Below are positions 44,352 through 56,110 of a stretch of 64,000 nt of DNA, in pieces. The stretch comes from Impatiens glandulifera (lineage: Eukaryota > Streptophyta > Magnoliopsida > Ericales > Balsaminaceae). Under the pieces are notes generated by a model. That model saw only the letters and a list, made by a program, of their open reading frames with translations. It was not told where the DNA came from and did no database searches. Both the position numbers and the translations under genes were made by a program. The first letter of the stretch is position 1. Each line of letters begins with the position of its first letter. The DNA lies in NCBI RefSeq assembly GCF_907164915.1, contig NC_061863.1, positions 43,373,382 through 43,437,381 of the forward strand, read 5' to 3'.

Positions 44352-44810
44352 CGTGTTTAAAAATAATATTTTTGTTTGTATTTACAGGTTAATATATTGA
44401 GAATCAATATTATTTTTCTTAATAAGTATAGAATCTTATACCAACCCTCTTATACTTAATTTATATAATCATATTTGTGAAATCAATATTTTTATAATAT
44501 ATATTTAAATTATTTTTATTATATTTTTTATAATATAAAAATTAAAATTAAATTAGAATTTTATATTTTTCCTAAATATAAATATTGAATTGAATAAGAA
44601 ATGTTGTAGAATTGGTCCAAATTCAGCCAAATGAATTTAATGGGTTTTTATTATTTTATTTTTTTTGTTGTTGTTGAAAAATAATAAGTTATTTGAATTT
44701 TTAATTAGTTAATTATAATATAAAATTATAAAAATAGAGTAAATTATTTTTGAGTTAGTTAAAAAAAAAAAAAAACTTGAAAGGAAAGTTGAGACTGGTA
44801 CGTCCGGTTA
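44352..44810. other. AT-rich region upstream of the PWWP gene
   Basis: AT-rich, with a 15-bp A run near 44,761. No coding or repeat boundary seen. Confidence 0.5.
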
Positions 44811-45370
44811 ATGGAACGGCTCAATACCAACGGTTCAGGGCCGTCAACAACGAAAACAGAGAAGAGAAGAGAGGAAGAAGAAGAAGAAGAAGACTACGAA
44901 TGTAGAAAAACCAGAGTGATAGAGAGAAGTTGCGAATCCGCCTATAATCGCTTTCAGATTACTTACAAAGAAGAAACCCTAATCACAACCCTTCTTCTTC
45001 TTCTTCGAGTAACTTGTTCCATCTGGATCCGTTCTAGCTAGATAGATAGAGTCTATGAAATTCGTTTTGTCCAAAACACCACTGATCAGTCTATGAAATT
45101 CTCCCAAAAAAACCCATAAATGAGACATCATCCATCTCTCACCCCTTTTTCGATCTTCAAAACTGCTCCATTTCCTCTCCTACGGAACCACTCCCGATTC
45201 TCTCTCGTCTTTTCTGCTGGTTGAATTGATTCATTCATTCTATGTGCTTTTACTTCATTCTTGTTTCCGATTTAGGAGAGCCTGCAGCAGGTACGATCAA
45301 TCATATATAAATAGATAGATAGAAACCGCATTTGAGAATAATAAATAAATCAAAGTTCATCAAGAGAGAT
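44811..45370 (+). promoter_or_regulatory. 5' leader/promoter of the PWWP gene with telo-box
   Basis: Contains a GAAGAAGA-rich stretch (44,858-44,892), a telo-box AAACCCTAA at 44,974-44,982, CTTCTTCTTCTTC at 44,991-45,003, and a possible 5' UTR donor CAG|GTACGA near 45,291. Purine/pyrimidine tracts and telo-boxes are common near the transcription starts of plant housekeeping genes. The exact start site is unknown. Confidence 0.5.
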
Positions 45371-48300
45371 ATGGAAAGTTCAGATAAGGTAACCATCGGA
45401 AGTATCGTCTGGGTTCGGCGACGAAATGGCTCTTGGTGGCCTGGGAAGATACTTGGGCCTGATGAGCTTTCTGCATCTAATATCATGTCTCCTAGATCGG
45501 GAACTCCTGTTAAACTCCTAGGAAGGGAGGATGCAAGTGTGTAAGTCTTCTTTTTTCCACAATCATCAGATTAAACTAAGAGTTTGATTGCATCTGTTTT
45601 TTGCCTGCTATATTTGTTCATGCTTGAGTTAGTTGAGTGTAGCTGGTGCCTTTTGTTTCATGAACTTGGAGGAGAGATGCTATTCTATTATCCTTACTTG
45701 TTCTATCCATTATATGTTCTTAATGTTTGCTTCCAACTATTAATCTTCTCATTCTTGCTCTTACTTAGACTTGTCTCTATTCTGATCATTGTTAATACAT
45801 TCGCAAAGTATTCAACTTATGCACTAAAATAGCTATTCAATCAGATGGTAAATCATCTTAGAAACAAACCATTAATTGAAAATTGAAGAAAGATTGAGTA
45901 ATTTCTATCAAATCTTGAACAATCCATCAATTCAATTCGAGGGATTATACTTACTAAGATTTTCTCATACCCCTTACAGTAATTTTAAACTCCAAGCCTA
46001 AGACATGTTTCATACTTACATAAGCGTAATAAAACTCATAACTTTGACATTCTTTCACAGCATATTTACATCCAATTACTTATGTGAAATATGAATCTTC
46101 CGATGTTTAAGTGCTATTTGAACATATCTCATCTCTTTTCTTGATTCCAATTATCAAGTTTCTTCAGACTAACTCTAGCATGAAGGCAAATCTATACTCC
46201 AACCACTGATGACTAGTCATCAAATGAATATAATCAGATGCTTTTGGTTATATTTTGATAAATATTTACCTTAAACCATTCTTATCAACAATGAAAGAAA
46301 AAGTAGGACCTGTTAATTGTTGACTCATCATCCTTCCATTAGAAGCTTATAACATACTTTAATTAATATGCTCACCTTAAATAATACTCCCATTGATTGT
46401 TAGCCATCAACTTCATCACATTATTCATTGATCCCATTTGATTCAACTTTACTCACATCAAATAATCAACCTAATTTGGATTCTATTTTTCATGCTTTGG
46501 GTCCCATCGATCATTTAAGCATGACATCAATGTTGGACAGTTTTCATTGAAAAGAAATGCATTTGATTTGATAGATAGTAAACAGTTTCAATGTAATCAC
46601 ATAATATAAAATTGACGTAAACAAAACTTTACTTAGTCTTGGTAATACCAAAACCTTGCAACACTTCTAATTCTAACTGTTTCTTTCTTATATTCTTGCC
46701 ACTATTTCCAGCCAGTCTGTTAGGACTCAGAAGTAGAAATAGTAATTAGTCTAGAGAACACATATAAACAGCCTTAGATGATTGTGCATCACATATGTTG
46801 AATGAATTGAAAGTCTGGTAACACATTAATCTAGTCTTTTTTCAAAGGTTAAAGTTTGTATTAATATAGAGTTTGTTCCTAATCTAGTACCATTTTGGTA
46901 TTGAGAAAAGTTCAAACTTGTGCCGAAAAATAGCTATTCACTCATATGTATAACTAACTCTGTATAAGTGAATCCTGTATTAGATCAAAGAAGGTTTAAT
47001 GACTTTCAAGCTGTAGCTCTGCAGATTCCTTTCTTATGTGTAAGTAGGATAAATTTTCTTTTGGATTATATTTTCAGTGATTGGTATAACTTAGAGAAGT
47101 CCAAGCGTGTGAAGGAATTCCGGTGTGTTGAGTTTGAAAATTGCATTCTAAAGGTCGAAGCTTCCCTGGGATTGCCTCCTAAGAAGAGAGAGAAATATGC
47201 ACGTCGTGAAGATGCTATTCTTCATGCTCTTGAGCTTGAGAAGGATCTAATGGAAAAGAAACATGTAAGGGATTCAATATTGCCTTTAGAAAGTATGGAC
47301 AATGGGAGAGGAGAAAATCCATTGGCCCACGAGTCTAGTGATGGTATGATCTCAAAGCCTTTCTATGGTGAGGCACAAAGTGTAGCTGTATGCGATACTA
47401 ACAGGGACAGATTTGTTTCCTTGCGCGGAAAATCTGGTGATTTAATTGATAATGATCATCCTGGTTCAAGGAAATCTATATCTGTATCTGCTTCTCAAAT
47501 GGGTAACTATGGTCCGGCTGGTTTTAGCAGGGAGGCTGCTGCTGTCTCTGGTTCTGTGGAAGATACTGAAACAGATACAGCTGGGACTGATGAGGACAGT
47601 GCAAGAATCCCAGGTTTTAATTGCTTCTATAATAGTCATTTTTAAGCTAACTGTCATTGATGGTTTGTTTAATCATGTTGTTCATTGGCTAGTAGTGTGC
47701 CAGAAATCTTTCATTTTTTTAAAACAAAGTCCAGTACTTCTGATAATGATTTATGAACTTTATTATTATGCCTGTCTTGGGGCTTGTTTGATGTGGGTTA
47801 CTTGAATTAAATTAATCAAACATTCCATCAAATCATCAATTGAAATACCAAATACCCTTAGATTTGGTATAAAGAATAAAAATAGGGTATTTTGGTATTT
47901 CAAATGAGGAGTTGATGGAATGTTGAACTATTTTTATTTAATCCAAGTAACCCCATCAAACAAGCCCTAGTTGGTGTGCCCCAAACTCCATTATAAAGAA
48001 GTGTTAAACAAACAAATTAAAGAATAACAAATAGCCTCCTGAATTTGTAGTTAATGATCAAAAACGATGAAAGGATCATCTAAGCCCTAATATAATATTT
48101 AAAAGCTGTCTCTGATGGTTTGTTTATACATGTTCATTTTGGTTAGTAGTGTTCCAGAAAATCTTCCCTCTTTTATTTTTTAAAGTCAAGTACTTTTGAT
48201 GCACTTTATTATTATGCCTGTCTTGGGGCTTGTTCAGATTGCTTCACATCTTGATCTCTGAGAATGTGGATTATTTGGGTCAAATTACCGAATTGTCCTT

Positions 48301-49484
48301 AGATTTGCTATTTTGAAATATGTCATAAAGAATAAAAATAAGGGTATTTTGGGATTTCAATTGACGATTTCAGGGAATATGTCTGATTATTTGGATTTAA
48401 TCATCAACCAAGCCCTTGTTGTCATTCCCAAGACTTCAAGAAGAAGGGTTAAAAATACAAAGTAAAATTGTAGTTAAAGATCAAATAAGCTCCCAACTTT
48501 TAGAAAAAAAGATCATCTAATATTGAATCTAATACTTCTTGATGCCTGATTCTTTTTCCTTGTTTGATTAATGCAGAAGATGGTATAATCACTGTACTAG
48601 AACCAAAATCTTCAAGATCCTCAGAATTACAATGGAAGCATGAAATCACAAGCAACGATGAACATGATGATTTTGCATCTGGCGGTGGCAATACTCCTAT
48701 TGTATCAAAATGGAAACTTAAGAGGAAAAGAAACAGTCGTGGCATTGTTAAAAGGTCGATCCACCACACAAGAGACAATAATAACAACATCCTCTCAAAA
48801 AGTCCCATTTCTGGAACAAATTTCACTGGAGACGAGAGGAATCACAGGTCCCAAAGTGTCTTAAACAACAAAAGGCAATCTGTAACTGCAAATTCTATAT
48901 TAATAGATACAGAATATTCCGACCATGATATGATTGATTGGGAAGAATTGAGTTGGAATCACCAAGAGAGGAGATTGTTGCTGGACGTTGATGTTAAGGT
49001 CCAGGCAAGCTATAAAAGACGACAGGATGTACCAATGATATCATTAATAAGCAAGTTGAATGGTCATGCAATAGTTGGGCATCATATTCCAGTTGAATCT
49101 ATAGAGAATTGTAAATTTTTAGTCAATAACGAAAAAAGTGTTCCTCTCACAAAGAGGACAACTGTAATTCCTCGCCCAGATGAAGTTATACATGCAGATA
49201 TTGAAGGAAAACATAAGAAGTTGTCGGGTGGAGGAGGTTATAAGGCGACAACTGTGCCAAAGAAGAAGAAGAAGAAGAAAATAAGCTTATTATCTTCGTC
49301 TAGCCAAAAGATAAAAACGCTTTCTTCAATTGGCAGGTATGGTGGCATTGTGAGTTATAAAGAAGATGATGAAGAAGGGGCGATGAAAGGGGAAACAACA
49401 ACAGGTTTGACTGCTGTAGCTTGTATTCCTGTTAAGTTGGTGTTTAGCCGGTTACATGAGAAGTTGGTTAGCCGCCATCATTGA
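45371..49484 (+). CDS. PWWP-domain protein, At1g51745 type
   Basis: Exons 45371-45540, 47078-47613 and 48577-49484 close in phase to 537 aa. The PWWP domain occupies residues ~8-100: GSIVWVRRRNGSWWPGKI (core SWWP at 21-24), SPRSGTPVKLLGREDASV and DWYNLEKSKRVKEFRCVEF. The rest is long, polar and probably disordered, with a basic KKKKKKK tract and a conserved-looking C-terminus (VACIPVKLVFSRLHEKLVSR). PWWP domains bind methylated histone tails and DNA, so a chromatin-reader role in the nucleus is likely, but partners are unknown. An in-frame ATG exists at 45,332. I prefer 45,371 because MESSDKVTIGS matches the family start. Intron 1 is 1.5 kb, and intron 2 holds a tandem duplication. Confidence 0.88.
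47646..48560. repeat. Tandem duplication (~450 bp x 2) in PWWP intron 2
   Basis: The order is the same in about 47,646-48,100 and 48,105-48,560: TGATGGTTTGTTTA, then TTAGTAGTGT/CTAGTAGTGTGCCAGAAA, then TATTATTATGCCTGTCTTGG, then a fold-back, then GTAGTTAA(T/A)GATCAAA, then GATCATCTAA. The two copies are diverged and differ by indels. Confidence 0.8.
47780..47967. mobile_element. Fold-back MITE in PWWP intron 2
   Basis: The left arm GGGCTTGTTTGATGTGGGTT and the reverse complement of the right arm GGGCTTGTTTGATGGGGTTA pair along about 60 bp (188 bp in all). A more decayed copy is in the second half of the intron duplication (about 48,219-48,415). Confidence 0.75.
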
Positions 49485-50600
49485 AGGAGATCATCGAAAT
49501 AGTAATTAAACTACAAAGGAGGTCTATATAGTAGTGTATGTATATATATTATTGCGACATTCGCAATTTTATCGCAATTTAACTGATGCTAGAATTATAT
49601 TATTGTTATTATTAAGATTTTAGCAAATGGTTGCAGACTAAATGCTGGGAAGAATAGAGATAATGATGTATATGTTCATGAGATGCTTCAATCATAATAA
49701 TTCATCAACTGAATGTAGATTGTTTATTGCAAAAATTCAATAAAAATATATATTATTTGAGATTTTTTGACTTTTGAGTTTAGTATTTTTTCTTTAGAAT
49801 TTTTTTTTATAGAGTATTTTTTTTTTTCCAAATTAGTTGGGATTTTTAGATTATTAAGAACATCTCAAATAATTTTTTATCAAACCAAGCACTCATTTGT
49901 TTTAAAGGGTATTTTGTAGTTCTTTTTCTTTTAGAGTTTGTAATTATTTAGTTTTATATTTATTTGAGTTACTTTGAATTTTAGATTATTTATAAATTCT
50001 AGCTATGTGTTTTTGTGATGCTTGATTTTCAATAATAATAAGTGTTTGATGTTCTTAATTTAAATTTCTTCATTTTAACCGTTGATAGGAAATCGTGTTG
50101 ATAACTATTTTTTTTTAATTATCTTTTTTTTTGTTTCTTTAAACATGAAAATTTGATATACCTATTTTATAAATAATATTATTACAATATAATAATATTA
50201 AAATAATATTTTAAAATTTTAAATTTAAAATAACTTAAAAAGAGATTAAAGGTCAAATTAGGGTTAATTATTAAGATATTTAAACTATATTTAGAAAATT
50301 TAATAAAAAATTAAAAATAATTTGAGGTTAAAATATTATATTTATTTTATCCAAATTAAACCCAATAAGGGGTTGAAATTATTTAATTATAATTTTAAGC
50401 ATAAATTATGTATAATGCCTTAAAACAATTAAATAAATATCCCAAAATAAAAATAATGAACATAATTTTTATTATGTTTCCAAAAATATTTTTTGTAAAA
50501 TTTTTGGTGAAGAAAAACGTAAGAAATGAATTAAAATTCGATTTCAAATAACCATTTTATTACAAATATAAACTGATAATCCTGTGTAGCCAAAATTATG
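49485..50600. other. 3' flank of the PWWP gene and AT-rich DNA
   Basis: Holds the PWWP gene 3' UTR (to about 49,750), then AT-rich DNA with T-runs. No other feature seen. Confidence 0.55.
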
Positions 50601-50809
50601 TTTAATTGTTACAGCAGAATTCAGGGCCATCGGATTAACGGTGTATTTTCATCCAATACCTAGGAAGACGCCACACATCCGGATGTAACAGAACACGCGC
50701 GCACGCGGGGCCACACTCGATCAACTAATGGGACGTCAACCTCGTTAGTCTAATCGTCCAAACGCAGACGGATCTCCAACGGAAGGCAACAATGTATTTC
50801 AGTTAAACG

Positions 50810-50823
50810 AAACGACGTCGTTT
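50810..50823. promoter_or_regulatory. Perfect 14-bp palindrome AAACGACGTCGTTT
   Basis: Self-complementary, with an ACGT core. This palindrome is often found close to plant transcription starts. It lies about 230 bp before the TATA box at 51,051, but I find no gene downstream. Confidence 0.6.
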
Positions 50824-51894
50824 TGTTCGTCTTTCCCGGTCGAACAGGGCGATTGATGGAGATCGCGTCGACGCCGTTGTCCCTCCATTTTTTTCATCAT
50901 GTGCATGTCTTCTCATCGCAATCATTACCCCAAGATAAGATTATGAATCTTATCTTGAATTGGGCTGGCAAGGACAAAACAAAATCCTCGAAGATGAACT
51001 TCAGTCGACAAATCAGAGTTGAATTCGATTTCCTTAACCGACCTAACTTGGTATAAATACCCTTTAGACGATCCTTTTCCAATCCATCAAATAATCATCA
51101 CATCTTACAACCTAAATCAAAGAATGAAGATTCCAGCAAGAACTGAATTTTTGTAAAATCCTCTCCGACAATCAAAGCTTTGATCTAGGCTTCGGAAAAA
51201 TTTATAACACTTCATTGGAGTGTTCTCCAACTGTTAGTAAGCATTCAGAACCATTGTAATTTAAATTGTGATTGAAAATTGATTTTTTTCAAGTTTGATC
51301 GACTTGATCTGTTCTAAAGTTCAATTATGTGTTTTTTTTGTGTAGAATCATTCTCTAGATGATATATGAACTTTCTGTTGAAAGAGATTTTATCAAATCA
51401 ACCTTGAACGAAAAAACAAAAAATTAGTTTGAAAATCTGGATTGTTTGAATTTGATGTTTTTGAGCTTTAAGTTTGAATTTTTGATTCAAATAGTTGCCT
51501 AGCATGTTTATAAACATGTTAGGATGATTTTCAGATTATTGTAACAACATCTCGATCATTTTGATCCAATTAAATTTAAAAAAAATGAGTTTGAATTTCG
51601 TTTTCAAAAGTTGTTACAGAGTTTGAATAATGTTCTTATTTTGGTTGTGTTCAACTATGTTCATCATTTAAAAGTTAATAGTACAAGAATTAGGCCTTAA
51701 GATGACCTAATTCGAAAGATCCCAAAATTTGACCTAAAAACGGTTTTGAGAAATTGATCTTTGTAGAGATCGATTGATCGTGATTGGGGTTAGGACTTTT
51801 AATACCTTCAATCATATGAGTTGATTGCAACTTATAGATCTTGATTTCATGATATGTATCAAAAGATACAAGACTTGAAATTCTTGACCAATTC

Positions 51895-52265
51895 AAGAAC
51901 ACTCGGTACTCTTGAACCAAGGCAAAGGACCGAGGTTCTTAGCTTGGGACCGAGAACTAGGTCTAAGGATCCTCGGTCCAGATTAAGACCAATGATCGAT
52001 GTTTTTTAGTTAGGGGCGAGACCTAAGACCGACGTTCTTGAGCAATGATCGAGGAATCCGACCGAGGTTTCTAACCTCCGACCAAAAGGTCTGACTTGGA
52101 ACCAAGCCTCCCAGGTCCACGAACGAGAAAGCTAAACTTGGGACCGAGCCTCCTAGACATAGGATCAAGCCTCCTGAACCCTAGAACCGAGCCTTCCGAT
52201 CTTCGACCAAGCATTCCGAGTTCGAGACTAAGCCTCCCGAACTCATGACCGAGCCCGTTTGAGCC
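51895..52265 (+). repeat. Degenerate GACCGAGCCTCC-type array
   Basis: About fifteen imperfect copies of a 20-28 bp unit built on GACCGAG(C/G)(C/T)T(C/T)CCGA, for example GGGACCGAGCCTCCTAGAC, AGAACCGAGCCTTCCGATC and GACTAAGCCTCCCGAACTC. Not in a coding frame. Confidence 0.7.
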
Positions 52266-53079
52266 TATATTGGCAAAATGAGACCCAGACCCTAGGACAC
52301 TGGTCCTAAGGCATGTTTAGTTCCACTTTTCAAAATCTAAAATTATTTTGGTAATTTTGGAACCACAATCCATTTTCAAATAATTCCGAAAGGTCAGATG
52401 ATGATATTTAAATATTTTGGGATATTTCCTAAACAAATATTTTTGCTAAGGCCCCGTTTGGAATTTATTTTTAAATTATAACATTTTTCTCATATTTTTT
52501 TTAAGTTTTATATCAACGCAATCGCAAGTACGCCCTTTTAAATAATTTTGTATAATTATATAGGTAATTCAAACATATCCTTTTTAGGACCCATGCTACT
52601 AATTAAATGAAATAAATGCTATAAATAAATCTTGTAATAGCCAGACTTTTGTTTTAAAAAATAAAACCGTCATTTGACGAGCGCGGAGGATATAACGGGA
52701 AAGCCTTTTCACGAATGTAACAAAAAACTGAACCCCTTATAGAAATTCTAGTATAAAGTACGTTTATAAATGTACATTTTACTGATTTTCTAAAATTATT
52801 TCGCGACTCTATTTTTTCAAATAAATAATATTTTAAATTAGTTATGTTTGATTAATTTAAACCGAGTTTTGGTTAAATTTTTATTTGACCCCATCTTGTT
52901 AAAAATTTGAATAAAATTAATTATTTTTATATAATTAATTTCTAAATCTCCAAGTATTTTTCAAAATCTTTTAAAATAATGTTTTCTTTTAAAAGATACC
53001 TAATACACAAACCAATGTTGAAACGTATCGAACTTTGAGCCACCCCGCGATCTCCCGTATTGCTACATGTCATCCAGAT

Positions 53080-55256
53080 TAGGGTTGCAAATGAGCCGAG
53101 CCGAACTCAAGCGTATTGAAGCTCGAACTCGACTCGATTAAGTATTTATTAGCTCGACTCGAACTCGAGCTCGAACGAGCTTATAAACTGGAGCTCGAGT
53201 TCGACTCGACTATATTACCTACAAGCTCGGCTCGACTCGAAAGCTTGAACAAAAATTTAATTTTCAAGCTCAAACTCGAGCTCGAGCTCGATTCGAACTC
53301 GATTCGAGCTCGAACCAAATTTATTTATATAATTAAAATATCAAACTTTCATACATATTAATAATTTAAAACATGATATTTCAAAATTAAAATATGAAAC
53401 AATCATAGCAATTTAAAATTCTAAAACACAATAATCCAAAACATTAAATCACCATTACTAATTAAAATTCTAAAACATAAAATTCAAAAATTAAAGTACA
53501 AAACTATAAAAATTCTTTGAACATTCAATATATTAATCATTTTAACTTATGTTCTTCAATCATAGCACATGTACAACTACCTGCATTTAATAATATGAAA
53601 TGTTTAATCTTAAAAATAATTAATATAAAAAATAAATGTTAAAACAAATAACTAAAATTTAACTTACTTTAAGAGGTAGATATCGACAACAAAATTTCTT
53701 GATATGTCTTCTTTTTCTGAAAAAGTGAAAAATTATTTAAATATATGATAAAATTCAATACGTAACCTAATAAAAAAAATTCAGTATGTAACATCTAATA
53801 TAAAAAGAATTAATTAATCTAGATATAAACTAATTAACAAATCATTTTCAATTTATTAACTCGATACGTTTTCTATTAGATATTATTATATATATTTGAA
53901 TTATTTTGGTGCAAATATAACAAAATTCAAACTAGGAAGAATCTAACTTATAACAATAATTTTTTTTTTTTATATATTATTAATCTTATAAATTATTTTT
54001 TTCTCTAAACATATTATATATAATATATATATCCCTTTATTCTCTCCATATTATATATAATAAATATATTAACTTTTTTTTCTTTAAATATTATATATAT
54101 TATACTTTTATTATATAATATATTAATATTTTTTTATCTCTTTCAATATTATATATAATAAACATTTTTTTACATATAATATATTATCTATTTTTATCTG
54201 TAAATAATTATATATTATAATATACTAATTATTATATCCATAATATTTATTTTTATTATATATAATATATTAACATTTTTTTTTATCTCTTTTCAATATA
54301 AAATATAATATACTTTTATTATAAATAAAATATTAACTATTTTTATTTCTTTTTATACTAAAATAATTATTATATCTTAATATTATTTTATTATATATAA
54401 TATATTAACCATTTTTTATCTCTTTCAATATTATATATAATATACTTTTATTTTTTTAATTTATTATATAATGTTAATCGAAGTCTAAGTTTATCGTAAT
54501 ACATGAAAAAAAATATATATAAACATAAATTTCTTTTAAATAAATTTCTTTTAATACATGAAAAAAAGATGAACAAAACTTACCTTGTTCATCAGTAAAA
54601 TAGTTTTTTCCTTCTTTTGTTGCTGGATTTAAGGTAAAAAAAAATCAAAATTAAATAAAAAATAAAAACAATAGTTATCATAAAAGTGAAAATAAATTTA
54701 ATTAATTGTAAGTCTCTTAAGTGTAGACAAAAAAGAAGAAAATGAATAGATGAAGACTAAAAAATAAGAGATTAAGAACTAAAGAAATAGTGAAGAAATG
54801 GTGAAGAATGAATGAAGAAAAGATTAAGAGTAAAAGAACGAAATGATTAAGAGTGAAAGAACGGTGAAGAGTGAGCGAAAGAAATGGTGAAGATGGAAGA
54901 AAAAATGAAAGAAGAAGGAAGAATGAAAGAAGAGACGATTAGATGAAGAAGATTAGGTTAGATGAAAAGTCATAGATATGTTAGAAACTAGGGTTTTACT
55001 TATGGATTGTGGGCCTTCGACTTTGAAAAGAAAGAGAGGGAAAAAATATATTATTTGAGTTTTAATATTAAATAAAAAAATTATATATTATATACTTAAG
55101 CTCGAAAAAGCTCGACAAGCCATCGGGCAAACATTATATGAGCTCGAGCTCGACTCGAATTTTAAACGAGCCGGCTCGAGCTCGGTCAAAGTCAAGCTCA
55201 AGCCGAGTTTTGACCGAGCGGCTACTCACGAGTAGCTCGACTCATTTGCAGCCCTA
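53080..55256. mobile_element. 2.2-kb non-autonomous hAT-like element
   Basis: The ends TAGGGTTGCAAATGAGCCGAGC and, inverted, TAGGGCTGCAAATGAGTCGAGC form TIRs whose subterminal 100-150 bp are packed with CTCGAGCTCG words. The flanking 8-mers ATCCAGAT (53,072-53,079) and GTCCAGAG (55,257-55,264) agree at 6 of 8 positions, fitting an old 8-bp hAT target duplication. The interior is AT-rich (ATTATATATAATA) with no transposase frame. Around 54,840-54,960 there are GAATGAAAGAAGA-like repeats. Confidence 0.72.
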
Positions 55257-56110
55257 GTCCAGAGACGTGCTAAGCTACAGAAGAGAATTCATGGGAATTA
55301 AATTTGTTTAAAAAAATTCTTTTATATTTAAAAAATATATTTTTTTTTTTGTTGTGAAAAAAAACACTTATAATTAACAGTTGTATTTTGTCCAACTAAC
55401 AGTTGTATTTTTTTTTTTTATTATTTGGAAAGCTAATATCCTTATCATGTCTAACTTTTCTTATACATTTTAAAAAAAATGGTTTAGTAAATATAATTAC
55501 TTTCTTAATTATTTTATTTAAATTTGTGATATTACCCATCGTCGTCAACTTCTGTTTAAAGTGGACGCCACGTCCTGAATCATCTCTCTTCTTCTTCTTC
55601 CTCTGTTCATGGCGGCATCGATTATCAAGTTAGCTTCATTCCAGAACTCTTAGGTATGTTTCTCTGTGTACACAGACACGTTCAATTCTTCTTCCGTGTT
55701 CATAGATAGATGATTTGCATTGGTTGGTGATTTCACTCAAACGATTCCGAATTGATCCTCCTCTCCCTCTTACAGTCTTACTATACATATATATATACTC
55801 AGATTCCTTCTTATTTTGAAAGATCAATTTGAATATCTTTACTCAATAGTTTCAACCCTAATTTTGCCATTTTGGAAGCTAACTCTAGTTAGTCTCTATG
55901 TTCATGTAAAGACTGGATTATTAATTAACCTACTATAACTTCTGATTTCTATAAACATTGATTAATGATCAATTGCAGGGACATACATCAACTTATCAAC
56001 AACAGACAAAGAAGAACTCATTCATATTTATTACCTCAGAAGCCACAAACAACACTATCTATCTATCTTCTTCTTCATTTCCTTGATTTATATCAGATTT
56101 GCACTCAACC
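55257..56110 (+). other. Upstream region and 5' UTR intron of gluconokinase
   Basis: Pyrimidine-rich leader CTCTCTTCTTCTTCTTCC near 55,581-55,598, then a likely 5' UTR intron from the GT after CTCTTAG (about 55,653) to TCAATTGCAG at 55,978, followed by a second leader exon into the ATG at 56,111. The splice sites are inferred from consensus only. Confidence 0.5.

Larger units (their letters stand above)
50601..53079 (+). other. Decayed LTR-like region with promoter signals
   Basis: GC-richer than its surroundings, with no coding domain. It has the AAACGACGTCGTTT palindrome (50,810-50,823), a good TATA box (GTATAAATACC, 51,051-51,061), a leader-like stretch, and the CCGAG-rich array at 51,895-52,265. 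From about 52,440 it has text (CCCCGTTTGG; ACGAGCGCGG AGGATAT; CCCGTATTGCTACATGTCA) reminiscent of long Ty3-gypsy LTRs. A solo LTR or a dead promoter are both possible, and I cannot fix the ends. Confidence 0.35.

Noticed and set aside
44811..45041. Possible upstream coding exon of the PWWP gene
   Set aside because: The frame is driven by a GAA repeat and is separated from the PWWP ATG by stops. Better read as 5' UTR.
50823..51056. Possible small protein after the AAACGACGTCGTTT palindrome
   Set aside because: No family resemblance, and it ends at the TATA box. The palindrome and TATA order argue against a coding role upstream of the TATA.
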